Positions 5,876-12,960 of a stretch of 13,770 nt of DNA are shown here, piece after piece. Source of the stretch: an uncultured Alistipes sp. (lineage in GTDB: Bacteria > Bacteroidota > Bacteroidia > Bacteroidales > Rikenellaceae). Each line of letters begins with the position of its first letter. The stretch's first letter is position 1. Made by a program: the position numbers and the translations under genes. Below the pieces are notes generated by a model. The model saw only the letters and a program-made list of their open reading frames with translations, was not told where the DNA came from and made no database searches. Location of the stretch: NCBI GenBank assembly GCA_900541585.1, contig UQKD01000036.1, forward strand, positions 1-13,770. Direction: 5' to 3'.

Positions 5876-7372
5876 ATGTGGTTGAGGGGATTCTTACTGC
5901 TTCTTCTGTCGTGCGCTCTTCCGGGATTCGCACAGGATCGGACTTTCGGGGTCCGAAATCAGGACGGGGACCCCGTTCCGTTTGTTTATGCCGTCTGCGA
6001 GCGCACCGGCCGGTATGCGATGTCCGACAACCGGGGCCGGATGACGCTTCGGCAAGGCGATTTTGCCGACAGCGACACACTTGTATTCCGTTCCATGTTT
6101 TACCGGCCGTTGTATGTCGGGGCCGGTCGGCTCCGAACGATGTCCGAGGTCGTTCTGACGCCCGAAACGGTGGCGATCGCCGCTGTCGGCATATTCCCTG
6201 AAAAAGATGTGGCCGCGCTGGTCCGGAAAGCGGCCATGAATTTTTTGACCCATACGGCAAAAGATTATGCGGCCCGTGTGATCTGGCTTTCTTCGGTCGA
6301 GTGCCGAGGTAAATACCGGGAATTCATGGGCTATGACGGATTGTTCGCTTCCTGCAATTTCTCGCTTGCGGCTGCCCGCTTCGATTGGAACGACAAAAAC
6401 AAGCGTTATTGGTTCCCGCTGACGGTTATGAAAAGCGATCCGCTGGCTGCCAACAGCGACGAAGTGCTGGAGATACGGGGTGTGTATTCCGGCGATGCAG
6501 GCGATGTGGGCAGTCTCAAGATACGTTACCAGAACGCGGAAAACGATCCCTGGAAGTGGAAACGGTCGCTCGAAATGTATTCTCCGCTCAATCCGAGACA
6601 GGTCCGGAATTTTACGTATCGCGTCGATAGTGTTTATACTGTCGGGGAGGATGAGGTGTGGGTGATTCATTTTCAAAACAAATCGGGCACTTTTCCGCGT
6701 AAAACGCGGATTTGCGGCGAGGGATTTATCCATTGTCTCTGTGATGAGGCCCGTGTGGTGAAAGTTCAGACGGAAAATCTCGAAGATCATTACGTCGCTT
6801 TTCCGCGCACGACGGTCGCGGCTTATCCGTCGGCGACGCGCCATCGGGTCGAAGTCGATTACGCGGTTTCGAACGGCGTGCTTTATACGTCGCAAATCAC
6901 GGCTCGGGTCGCGTGGGTCGATCCGGGCATTGAGTCGGGCCGGTACTACTCCTTCGGGCAGAATCGGCGGCGTAATCCGGCGGCGAACGAACTCCGGGAA
7001 TATACGTCGGTGCACTTTTTCGACCCGGTCATGCTCGGCGACTCGCTGAAAAGGCTCGTCGAAAAACATGCCATTCCTCAAAATGAATACGGGTTCGTTC
7101 TGACAGCGCCTTTTGAGCGCCGACGGTGGGAGCGGATTCCCATGCCCGGTATCGATCGGCCGCGGTTGTTCCGCGAGCTCGGCGTCAACGGCCGGACGCT
7201 CTATGAGCAGGCGCAGGTGCGTGCGTTTGTTCTTCCGGTATACAATTCCTCTTTGGGCGGTCCGGAACGTCTCGGTGCGGAGGAGGGGATCTATCGCAAA
7301 CGCAGATTGCAATATTATAAAATCGGCCGGGAAATCATCTATCCGACATTGTACGGAATCGACTATGAATAG
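5876..7372 (+). CDS. Secreted protein with carboxypeptidase-regulatory-like N-terminal domain
   Basis: 498 residues from ATG 5876. A Sec signal peptide (WLRGFLLLLLSCALPGFAQ, cleavage near residue 19-20) is followed by a CarboxypepD_reg-like beta-sandwich (about 23-98: a VRNQDGDPVPFVYAV strand pair and a DNRGRMTL turn). A long region of about 400 residues follows, starting with an AALVRKAAMNF helix, and is rich in aromatic strands. Bacteroidota have many such exported proteins; their role is unclear. An in-frame TTG at 5852 would lengthen the N-terminus by 8 residues, but the ATG gives a cleaner signal peptide. It begins 27 nt after the rSAM stop and its end overlaps the propeller gene by 8 nt. 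Base composition is more A+T-rich than the rSAM gene. Confidence 0.75.
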   Translation: MWLRGFLLLLLSCALPGFAQDRTFGVRNQDGDPVPFVYAVCERTGRYAMSDNRGRMTLRQGDFADSDTLVFRSMFYRPLYVGAGRLRTMSEVVLTPETVAIAAVGIFPEKDVAALVRKAAMNFLTHTAKDYAARVIWLSSVECRGKYREFMGYDGLFASCNFSLAAARFDWNDKNKRYWFPLTVMKSDPLAANSDEVLEIRGVYSGDAGDVGSLKIRYQNAENDPWKWKRSLEMYSPLNPRQVRNFTYRVDSVYTVGEDEVWVIHFQNKSGTFPRKTRICGEGFIHCLCDEARVVKVQTENLEDHYVAFPRTTVAAYPSATRHRVEVDYAVSNGVLYTSQITARVAWVDPGIESGRYYSFGQNRRRNPAANELREYTSVHFFDPVMLGDSLKRLVEKHAIPQNEYGFVLTAPFERRRWERIPMPGIDRPRLFRELGVNGRTLYEQAQVRAFVLPVYNSSLGGPERLGAEEGIYRKRRLQYYKIGREIIYPTLYGIDYE

Positions 7373-8528
7373 AATGTTATGCGTACTGCTCTTCGCCTTG
7401 CTTTTCATTTCGGGGTGCAGCCGTTCCGACCGGGCGGATGAATACGCCGGACTGGAATACCGGGGCGGCCGGCATGTTTCGCTCACGGCCTTTGCCGATA
7501 CGGATACGCTGCTCATAGCCGCCGGTCCGACATCTCTCGACGGCCGGTGGATGCTTTCAGACGGCAGATTGTTGTTTCTGGACTATTACATGGTCGGAGT
7601 CCGTGAATACGATATGCAGGGCCGTTTCATTTCCCGGCATATTTCGCGCGGCCGGGGACCCGATGAGATGCTCTCTCCGGCCTTTGTGTCTACGATAGCC
7701 GGCGATGGCGGGTTGGTCATGCTCGACAGCAGCTGGTGGATTTACGTTTACGATTCTGTGTATCGTAGAACGGCCGATCCCTATCCGTTCCTGTCCGATA
7801 TTCCTCTCGACCGCGACGACTGGATGCAGCTTCTGCACAAACCCGATCCGGAGGTGAAATACATGTATGAATTCAACGCTAACGTGCGGCGCATAAAAGT
7901 CGTAGACAGTCTGTTGGTCATGCCTGTCGTTACGGAACACGTACTTTACAACGGATATGAAACCGGAGGCCAGGCCCGGAAGTTCTGGAACGAGGCCTAT
8001 AATTTTATCTTTGTCGATCTGAAAAACCGGACTACGGGCCGTTTGTTCGGGTCTTATCCGCCGGTATACCGGCAGCGGAACATCCCCGTTTTCTCGGCAT
8101 TCGATTTCGATACCGATGCCGCCGGGAATAATATTTACGTGGGTTATGCTGCCGATTCCCTGATTTATGTCAGGAATCTGGCCGACGGCCGGTTGCTGTA
8201 CAGTTTCGGTTGTGGGGCAGAAGGTGTAAGCTCCGATTTTCCCGCTACCGGTTCTTTCCGCGAATATGAGACCGTCTACCGATCCCATTCGCAGAAATAC
8301 GGATATTACACCCATCTCGTGCGGGTCGGAGATTATTCGTTCCGGAGTTATAAAAAGGAGGGGAATGCCGGGTATGGAATCCAGATTTATCGCGGTACGG
8401 AGCTGATCGGCAATGTCGTAACGGATAGTCCTCTCGAAATTATCGGTCGGCATGACGATTGGTTTTACGGCATTCTGCCTGCGGATATGGATAACGAGTC
8501 TTTCAAAATTCTGAAATTTATGTTATGA
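7365..8528 (+). CDS. Six-bladed beta-propeller lipoprotein
   Basis: 387 residues. The lipoprotein signal peptide ends in LFISGC (lipidated Cys18). The body shows the repeated strand pattern of Bacteroidota six-bladed propeller lipoproteins, most clearly the block MQGRFISRHISRGRGPDEM (84-102), which matches the family's 'GxFxxxI...GxGPxE' signature. Such proteins are anchored to the outer membrane or exported and are thought to bind ligands or partners; no catalytic residue is known for them. The ATG at 7365 lies within the last codons of the upstream gene (8-nt overlap) and its stop overlaps the DUF1573 start (ATGA), a sign of translational coupling. A longer in-frame extension starting at 7113 is rejected because it has no signal peptide and overlaps the neighbour. 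Confidence 0.85.
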   Translation: MNRMLCVLLFALLFISGCSRSDRADEYAGLEYRGGRHVSLTAFADTDTLLIAAGPTSLDGRWMLSDGRLLFLDYYMVGVREYDMQGRFISRHISRGRGPDEMLSPAFVSTIAGDGGLVMLDSSWWIYVYDSVYRRTADPYPFLSDIPLDRDDWMQLLHKPDPEVKYMYEFNANVRRIKVVDSLLVMPVVTEHVLYNGYETGGQARKFWNEAYNFIFVDLKNRTTGRLFGSYPPVYRQRNIPVFSAFDFDTDAAGNNIYVGYAADSLIYVRNLADGRLLYSFGCGAEGVSSDFPATGSFREYETVYRSHSQKYGYYTHLVRVGDYSFRSYKKEGNAGYGIQIYRGTELIGNVVTDSPLEIIGRHDDWFYGILPADMDNESFKILKFML

Positions 8529-8902
8529 GACGTTTCCTCTTGACTGTTTTAATATTGTTTTCGATGGCTGCCGTTTATGCCGGAGAAGGAAACGCGGAGT
8601 TGATTTTCTTGGATAAGCGGATTTTTCGGGTCCCCGATGTGAAATCCGGCGATGTGGTTGAGAAAATTGTACGGATTAAAAACGTCGGAGCGGTAGATTT
8701 GAATATTTTGAATTATAAACCCTCCTGTAATTGTACGAAGGTTGAATTGCCTCAAACGCTTGGACCCGGACAAACGGGGCAGATTAGAATAATAACGAAT
8801 ACGGTCGGCAAACAGGGCGAAAATACGATTACGGTTTTGTTTGATGCGAACACTTCGCAACGGGATTACGTCATCCGGATTGTTTTGGACATTGTGCCCT
8901 GA
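8525..8902 (+). CDS. DUF1573 domain protein, secreted
   Basis: 125 residues. A Sec signal peptide (RRFLLTVLILFSMAAVYA, cleavage after about residue 19) is followed by one DUF1573 domain: an immunoglobulin-like strand pattern with KNVGAVDLNIL and the hallmark SCNCT (67-71), then GPGQTGQIRI. The usual hallmark is SCGCT, so this copy carries Asn between the cysteines. DUF1573 proteins are exported beta-sandwich proteins of unknown role and often accompany six-bladed propeller lipoproteins in Bacteroidota, as here. The start overlaps the upstream stop in an ATGA arrangement. It is the last gene of the operon and the most A+T-rich: 8701-8760 has 21 G/C of 60, against 37 of 60 for 5161-5220 in the rSAM gene. 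No terminator follows it. Confidence 0.88.
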   Translation: MRRFLLTVLILFSMAAVYAGEGNAELIFLDKRIFRVPDVKSGDVVEKIVRIKNVGAVDLNILNYKPSCNCTKVELPQTLGPGQTGQIRIITNTVGKQGENTITVLFDANTSQRDYVIRIVLDIVP

Positions 8903-8906
8903 TCTT

Positions 8907-9572
8907 TCACATACGCCTTAAATACCCCCGCCGGACCAGCTCCTCGTCGTTTGCGCACGGATAGGCTTGCCCGTCGGCCATCACGTAGAGACGGTCGGCG
9001 ATGCCTGTCACGTGGCGGTACATGTGGTCGGTGAGCAGGATTCCTTTTGCCATTTTTTCCTGCCGTATAAGCGTCTGGAGTGTCTCCACGTGCAGGGGTG
9101 CGATTTGCGAGAACGGTTCGTCGAGCAGGACGAACTGCGTGCGGCTCCGCAGGATGACGAAACACTCCAATATGCGCTGTTCCCCGCCCGACAACTCCCC
9201 GATGCGGCTGCCGCGCAGGGGGACGAACAGCGGAAACCATCGTTCCAGTTCCTCCCGCGACAGTCCGAAATCGCGGAGCACGCGCTCCAGCCGGAGCCAT
9301 CCGGGGATGAATGCGTGCTGGGGGAGGTAGCGGACCTCCTTTTCGGTGAACCGCCCGTGCCATTTCCCGTCGATGCGCATCGAGCAGAACCCGGCCTTCA
9401 GCGCCCCCGAGAGAATCTTCATCAGACAACTCTTGCCGCACCCGTTGCGTCCGAGCACGGCCGTCACGCAGCCCGTTTCGGCGAGCAGGTAAACTCCCGA
9501 GAGGATGCTCCGTCCGCCGAACGCCAGCTCTGCGGAGTCGATTTCGAGGATATGTTTTTCAGCGGGCGGCAT
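8907..9572 (-). CDS. ABC transporter ATP-binding protein
   Basis: 221 residues with all ABC ATPase motifs: Walker A GRNGCGKS (41-48), Q-loop YLPQ (Gln85), signature LSGGEQR (127-133), Walker B FVLLDEP (147-153) and H-loop TDH (His183). It acts as the cytosolic ATPase of a transporter or related system. Its start overlaps the end of the small membrane protein gene by 14 nt on the same strand, so the pair is translationally coupled and that protein is its probable membrane partner. Length and motif order are normal. The substrate cannot be told from the sequence. It ends 4 nt from the stop codon of the convergent DUF1573 gene. Confidence 0.92.
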   Translation of the reverse strand: MPPAEKHILEIDSAELAFGGRSILSGVYLLAETGCVTAVLGRNGCGKSCLMKILSGALKAGFCSMRIDGKWHGRFTEKEVRYLPQHAFIPGWLRLERVLRDFGLSREELERWFPLFVPLRGSRIGELSGGEQRILECFVILRSRTQFVLLDEPFSQIAPLHVETLQTLIRQEKMAKGILLTDHMYRHVTGIADRLYVMADGQAYPCANDEELVRRGYLRRM

Positions 9573-9879
9573 ACAGCAGGGCGGCGGAACCGTTCAGCAA
9601 AAGGCAGCACAATCCGAAATCCACCGCACAGCTTATGCCCAGCAGAGCACGGCGGCGGATGCCGAGGTTGCGGTAATAGTAGAATTCGTCGGAATAGCGC
9701 GGCACGATCCACACGTAGAGGAAAAGCGGGTAGATCAGGGCTTTCCCCAGCAGCAATGCCGGGACGATCGGCGCTCCGTGGACCTTGGCGACCCACGCCA
9801 GGGCGAGGCTCACCGCTCCGCAGAAGAAGAGCATTGCCGAGCGGTAGAAACGGAGTATGAGCAGCAGTTTGGCGGTCAT
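9559..9879 (-). CDS. Small membrane protein, probable ABC partner
   Basis: 106 residues from ATG 9879. Three hydrophobic helices (about residues 14-35, 38-62 and 77-103) are separated by short charged loops, including RYSDEFYYYRNLG. No family was recognised; it is far shorter than a normal ABC permease (5-6 TM), so a functional permease would need oligomers or another gene. It overlaps the ATPase gene by 14 nt. An upstream in-frame extension to 9996 is rejected as lacking signal or membrane character. The leader carries a hairpin with a T-tail at 9912-9932 and a second perfect hairpin at 9959-9973. A TATATTGG box (9980-9973 on the minus strand) is a weak promoter candidate. Confidence 0.65.
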   Translation of the reverse strand: MTAKLLLILRFYRSAMLFFCGAVSLALAWVAKVHGAPIVPALLLGKALIYPLFLYVWIVPRYSDEFYYYRNLGIRRRALLGISCAVDFGLCCLLLNGSAALLYAAR

Positions 9880-9911
9880 TGTCTGAAAACATGAAAGAGC
9901 CGGGATGGCCG

Positions 9912-9932
9912 CAAAACCGGGTTGCACCCGGT
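9912..9932 (-). terminator. Possible attenuator hairpin in the ABC-operon leader
   Basis: Stem ACCGGG/CCCGGT (9916-9921/9927-9932) with a 5-nt loop. On the minus strand it is followed by TTTTGC. The T-run is only four long and the stem is six pairs, so it may be a weak terminator, an attenuator in the leader, or chance. It lies about 35 nt before ATG 9879. Confidence 0.35.
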
Positions 9933-10138
9933 ACGGTTGCGCCGCCTGGCCCGTAAAAGCGTCGTTACGACGCCAATATACGAAAAAAAGCGGCACCTTG
10001 TTCCGAAAACCGGGATTTCCCGATGCCGCCGGGGCTGACCGGGGGCTGCGAGGCTTGCAGACGGGCGGCCGTGGCTGTCCGCAGCGGGGGCTTTTGAGGC
10101 CTGACCGTAATTTTAGGAGAATGTTTTTTCGGAAATAT

Positions 10139-10169
10139 TTTGTCTTTTCGGATTTTAGACTTATCTTTG
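10139..10169 (+). promoter_or_regulatory. Promoter of the tRNA-Pro genes
   Basis: TTTG (10139-10142), exactly 19 nt, then TATCTTTG (10162-10169): the best consensus match in the window. Predicted transcription starts near 10174, about 26 nt before the first tRNA. The stretch from 9985 to about 10138 upstream holds no gene I can support; it is GC-rich at 10013-10095 and then turns A+T-rich toward the promoter. Confidence 0.85.
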
Positions 10170-10199
10170 TGCGCTCTTAAAACGATAAGGGCACTTGTT

Positions 10200-10274
10200 C
10201 GGGGTGTAGCGCAGTCCGGTTAGCGCGCCAGCTTCGGGAGTTGGAGGTCGCTGGTTCGAATCCAGTCTCCCCGA
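10200..10274 (+). tRNA. tRNA-Pro(CGG)
   Basis: A 75-nt cloverleaf: acceptor CGGGGTG/CTCCCCG, D-arm GCGC/GCGC, anticodon stem CCAGC/GTTGG with loop TTCGGGA (anticodon CGG), and T-arm GCTGG-TTCGAAT-CCAGT. One U-U mismatch falls at acceptor position 6/67. CCA is not encoded (CAA follows the discriminator A). It reads CCG proline codons, which are frequent in this GC-rich genome. Confidence 0.92.
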
Positions 10275-10281
10275 CAAATCG

Positions 10282-10313
10282 GCAGACTGCTCGATAGGGT
10301 AGTCTGCTTTTTT
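10282..10313 (+). terminator. Rho-independent terminator between the two tRNA genes
   Basis: Stem GCAGACT/AGTCTGC (10282-10288/10301-10307) with a 12-nt loop, followed by six T. It lies 7 nt after tRNA-Pro(CGG). Confidence 0.75.
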
Positions 10314-10342
10314 ATTGAAATTCCGGCGGAAGCCGCAGCGTT

Positions 10343-10416
<74 letters not shown>

Positions 10417-10438
10417 CAGACAATGTATGAAACGAGGC

Positions 10439-10475
10439 AACCCCTCCGATCACAGGATCGGAGGGGTTGTTTTGA
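10439..10475 (+). terminator. Strong terminator after tRNA-Pro(TGG)
   Basis: Perfect 13-bp stem (10439-10451/10456-10468, arms AACCCCTCCGATC and its complement) with a 4-nt ACAG loop, followed by GTTTTGATTT. It lies between the tRNA and the convergent DUF748 gene. The minus-strand side has no long T-run, so it mainly serves the tRNA transcript but may also block the opposing one. Confidence 0.85.
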
Positions 10476-10476
10476 T

Positions 10477-12960
10477 TTATTCCTGCCTTTGCCCGACCGG
10501 CGGAGTCCCTGCCGGCGGTGCGGTTTCCGTGGTTTCTGCGGGTGATGCGCCCCCTGCCGCCGGCGCGGTGTCCGTTGCGTCCGGCAGATTGTCCGCCGGG
10601 AGGGCCGGACTGCCCGCCGCACCGGCGCTTCCCGCCCCGTTGGCGCGCTCGGTCCCGTCGCTACGCGCTGTCCCGCTGACGCTTTCCGCCGCACCGGCAT
10701 CCTCCGGCTGCTGTTCCCCGATTTCGAGGGTCTCGCCGTCGACGCCCAGGGCGATCGTGTAGCGGTTGCGGCCCGTGTAGGCTGCAAGGGCCAGCGAGTC
10801 CATCGGTTGCAGACGGAATGCCGGGGGCTGGATCCCGTGCGTGCTGAACATATATTCTGCCAGTGCCTTGTCGCGCGAGGCCATCATCCGCCGGAGCTGT
10901 CCGAGTGCCTGCCCGCGGTAGAGCGCGAGGGCTTTGGCGTCCGGCGACAGGCCCTGCACCGGGCGCCCCTGCGCCGTGAGCAGCGAATCGGCGAAGGCCT
11001 CCACGGCGGGGGTGCGGATGTCTGTCTGCTGGAGTTTTTCGTATTCGAGCATCGAGAGCCGCGGCTGCTGTCCCGCCGGGTCGGCTGCCGCGAGGCTGTT
11101 GTGGTAGGCCAGCCGCAGGACGTTGGCGGCCTGTGCCGGCAGCGCGCGGGAGAGGTTGATGCGCTGGGTCAGTGCGACCTGCATCTCGGGTTTCTCCTTG
11201 AGCAGCTGGGCGATCTGGTCGAACGAGGCGTATTGTTCCGACGTAAAGGCGTACTGCGCCGCGTCGAGGGGGATGTATTCGAGGTTGTCGCGGCTGCCCG
11301 AGAGGAACGAGAAGGGCGCCGTCACGACTTTGAGCAGTACGTTGCCGATGGCCTTGAGCACGATTTTGCGGTAGGAGAACTCCGGCGAATCGAGGTCGCC
11401 GCCGACCGGAAGGTCCATCTTCACGTGACCCGTCTTGTCCTTGAGCACGTAAAGCCCCAGTTTGAGCGGAATGTTCATCTCGGGTTTGAGGTCCTTGCGC
11501 TTTTTGTCCACGCGCGGCTCGAAGACGTCGAGGTGGTTCGTGCCGTCGAGATACCGGTTGCGGATGACGTTCTGGCTGCGGAACGTGAGGTTGCCCCGCG
11601 TCAGGGGGTAGGCCGTGAAGTGCTCGCAGTAGGGCGAGAAGTCGCGCAGGTCGAGGTTCGAGAGCCAGAGCGTGATGTTCTGGTTGTTCATGTCGTCGAG
11701 TGTGCCTTCCCAGCGGAGTTTCGCCTGTCCGGTGCGTTGCATCCGCGCGTCGATCTCAAGGCGGTTGCGCTTCGAGGGGTCGAAGCCGCGGCTCCGCATC
11801 CGGATGTCGGTCACGGCGTATTCGAACGGGCGTTCCATCGTCAGGTCGCGCAGCGTCACCCGTCCTCCGGCGATTTCGAGGTCGGCGATCTGCAACGTCG
11901 GACCGGGGCCGGATACGGTCTTTGGCGCGGGTTCCTCCGGCGCGGTCGGGGCCGCCGGGGTCTCGGGCGAAGGCTTTATCAGCGCCGAGAGGTTGTCGCC
12001 CCCGGGCGTGAGTTCGGTCAGCAGGGAGAATCCTCCGACGTAGAGGCGGTCGAATCGGAAGCGCATCTTCCCCAGATCGCCCTCCGCGAGCTGTACGCCC
12101 AGCGTGTCGACCCCGGCCACGGGCCGCTGCTGCATGTCGACGAGCGAGAATCCCGCCAGCGAGGCGGTCCCTTCGGTGCGCAGCGAAAGCAGGTGCTCCG
12201 TGTCGCCCCGCAGGCGGATGTCGGCCGAGAGGCGTCCCGCGACGCCTCCGATGTCGAGCGACTGGCGGAAGTAGGGCAGCATTCCAGCAAGGGTCATGTC
12301 TTTGAGCTTCAGTCCGATGTCGAATTCCGACGAGGCGATGTCGTAGGCCACGCTCGTCGCCAGCGAACCTCCCTCGGCGAAGTTGAGCACGGCGCCCACG
12401 TCGGTCTTTTCGCCGCCGAAATAGACGCCCGGAATTTGCAGGTCGATGTCGTTCAGTCCCCACGTGGCGTTGAGTTCGAGGTCCTTGTAGAAGAGGCGTC
12501 CCCTGCGGATGCGGATGTCGTAAAGCCCGATTTCCCACGGTTCGGACGGTTCTTCGGCCACGGCCGTGGTGTCCGTCGTCATGAAACGGCCGAGGATGTC
12601 GTCGAAACTGAACGCATTGCCCTGCTGGTAAACCTTCACGTCGGGAGCGGTGAAGTGCAGGTGCTTCACCTCGACGCGGTTCGAGAGCAGCGGCAGCAGG
12701 CGCAGGCGCATGTCGAAACTGTCGAGCGCGAAGAAGACCGTCGAGTCGTTCGTGCCGCCGATCCGCAGCCCTTCGACGCGCAGGCGTCCCGTGAATATAT
12801 TGATCCGCAGGCGCTCCATGCGGATCGAGCGGCCCAGCAGTTCGCGGTCGTGTTTCTCGACGTAGTTCTTCGTCACGGGCGAAACGGCCACGGCGAGGGC
12901 CAGTACCAGTACGATCAGTACGGCCGTGACGATCAGCGCGATTTTATAGGCTTTCTTCAT
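10477..12960 (-). CDS. DUF748/AsmA-like envelope protein
   Basis: 827 residues. One N-terminal membrane helix (about 7-29) anchors a long, presumably periplasmic beta-rich body of AsmA type. The hallmark of DUF748 is visible at about residues 497-555: LKLGLYVLKDKTGHVKMDL, then DLPVGGDLDSPEF, then an aliphatic KAIGNVLLKVVTAPF segment. AsmA-like proteins form long beta-sheet grooves and are linked to envelope integrity and lipid transport between membranes; that role is inferred from the family. A Pro/Ala/Glu linker lies at about 328-350. The last 79 residues (749-827) are a low-complexity Ala/Gly/Pro/Thr/Glu tail. Its ATG overlaps the HAD gene end by 17 nt, so the pair is an operon with HAD first. 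Confidence 0.88.
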   Translation of the reverse strand: MKKAYKIALIVTAVLIVLVLALAVAVSPVTKNYVEKHDRELLGRSIRMERLRINIFTGRLRVEGLRIGGTNDSTVFFALDSFDMRLRLLPLLSNRVEVKHLHFTAPDVKVYQQGNAFSFDDILGRFMTTDTTAVAEEPSEPWEIGLYDIRIRRGRLFYKDLELNATWGLNDIDLQIPGVYFGGEKTDVGAVLNFAEGGSLATSVAYDIASSEFDIGLKLKDMTLAGMLPYFRQSLDIGGVAGRLSADIRLRGDTEHLLSLRTEGTASLAGFSLVDMQQRPVAGVDTLGVQLAEGDLGKMRFRFDRLYVGGFSLLTELTPGGDNLSALIKPSPETPAAPTAPEEPAPKTVSGPGPTLQIADLEIAGGRVTLRDLTMERPFEYAVTDIRMRSRGFDPSKRNRLEIDARMQRTGQAKLRWEGTLDDMNNQNITLWLSNLDLRDFSPYCEHFTAYPLTRGNLTFRSQNVIRNRYLDGTNHLDVFEPRVDKKRKDLKPEMNIPLKLGLYVLKDKTGHVKMDLPVGGDLDSPEFSYRKIVLKAIGNVLLKVVTAPFSFLSGSRDNLEYIPLDAAQYAFTSEQYASFDQIAQLLKEKPEMQVALTQRINLSRALPAQAANVLRLAYHNSLAAADPAGQQPRLSMLEYEKLQQTDIRTPAVEAFADSLLTAQGRPVQGLSPDAKALALYRGQALGQLRRMMASRDKALAEYMFSTHGIQPPAFRLQPMDSLALAAYTGRNRYTIALGVDGETLEIGEQQPEDAGAAESVSGTARSDGTERANGAGSAGAAGSPALPADNLPDATDTAPAAGGASPAETTETAPPAGTPPVGQRQE

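Noticed and set aside
7113..7364. N-terminal extension of the propeller lipoprotein
   Set aside because: Overlaps the upstream gene, has no signal peptide; ATG 7365 gives a proper lipobox.
5894..7516. 540-codon open frame on the minus strand opposite the carboxypeptidase-regulatory-like gene
   Set aside because: Overlaps two supported plus-strand genes, lacks any recognised motif, and is explained by codon bias.
5849..8902. NVEALA-type small leader peptide next to the propeller/DUF1573 genes
   Set aside because: Looked for because such peptides accompany propeller operons; no short frame with a double-Gly or NVEALA motif was found.
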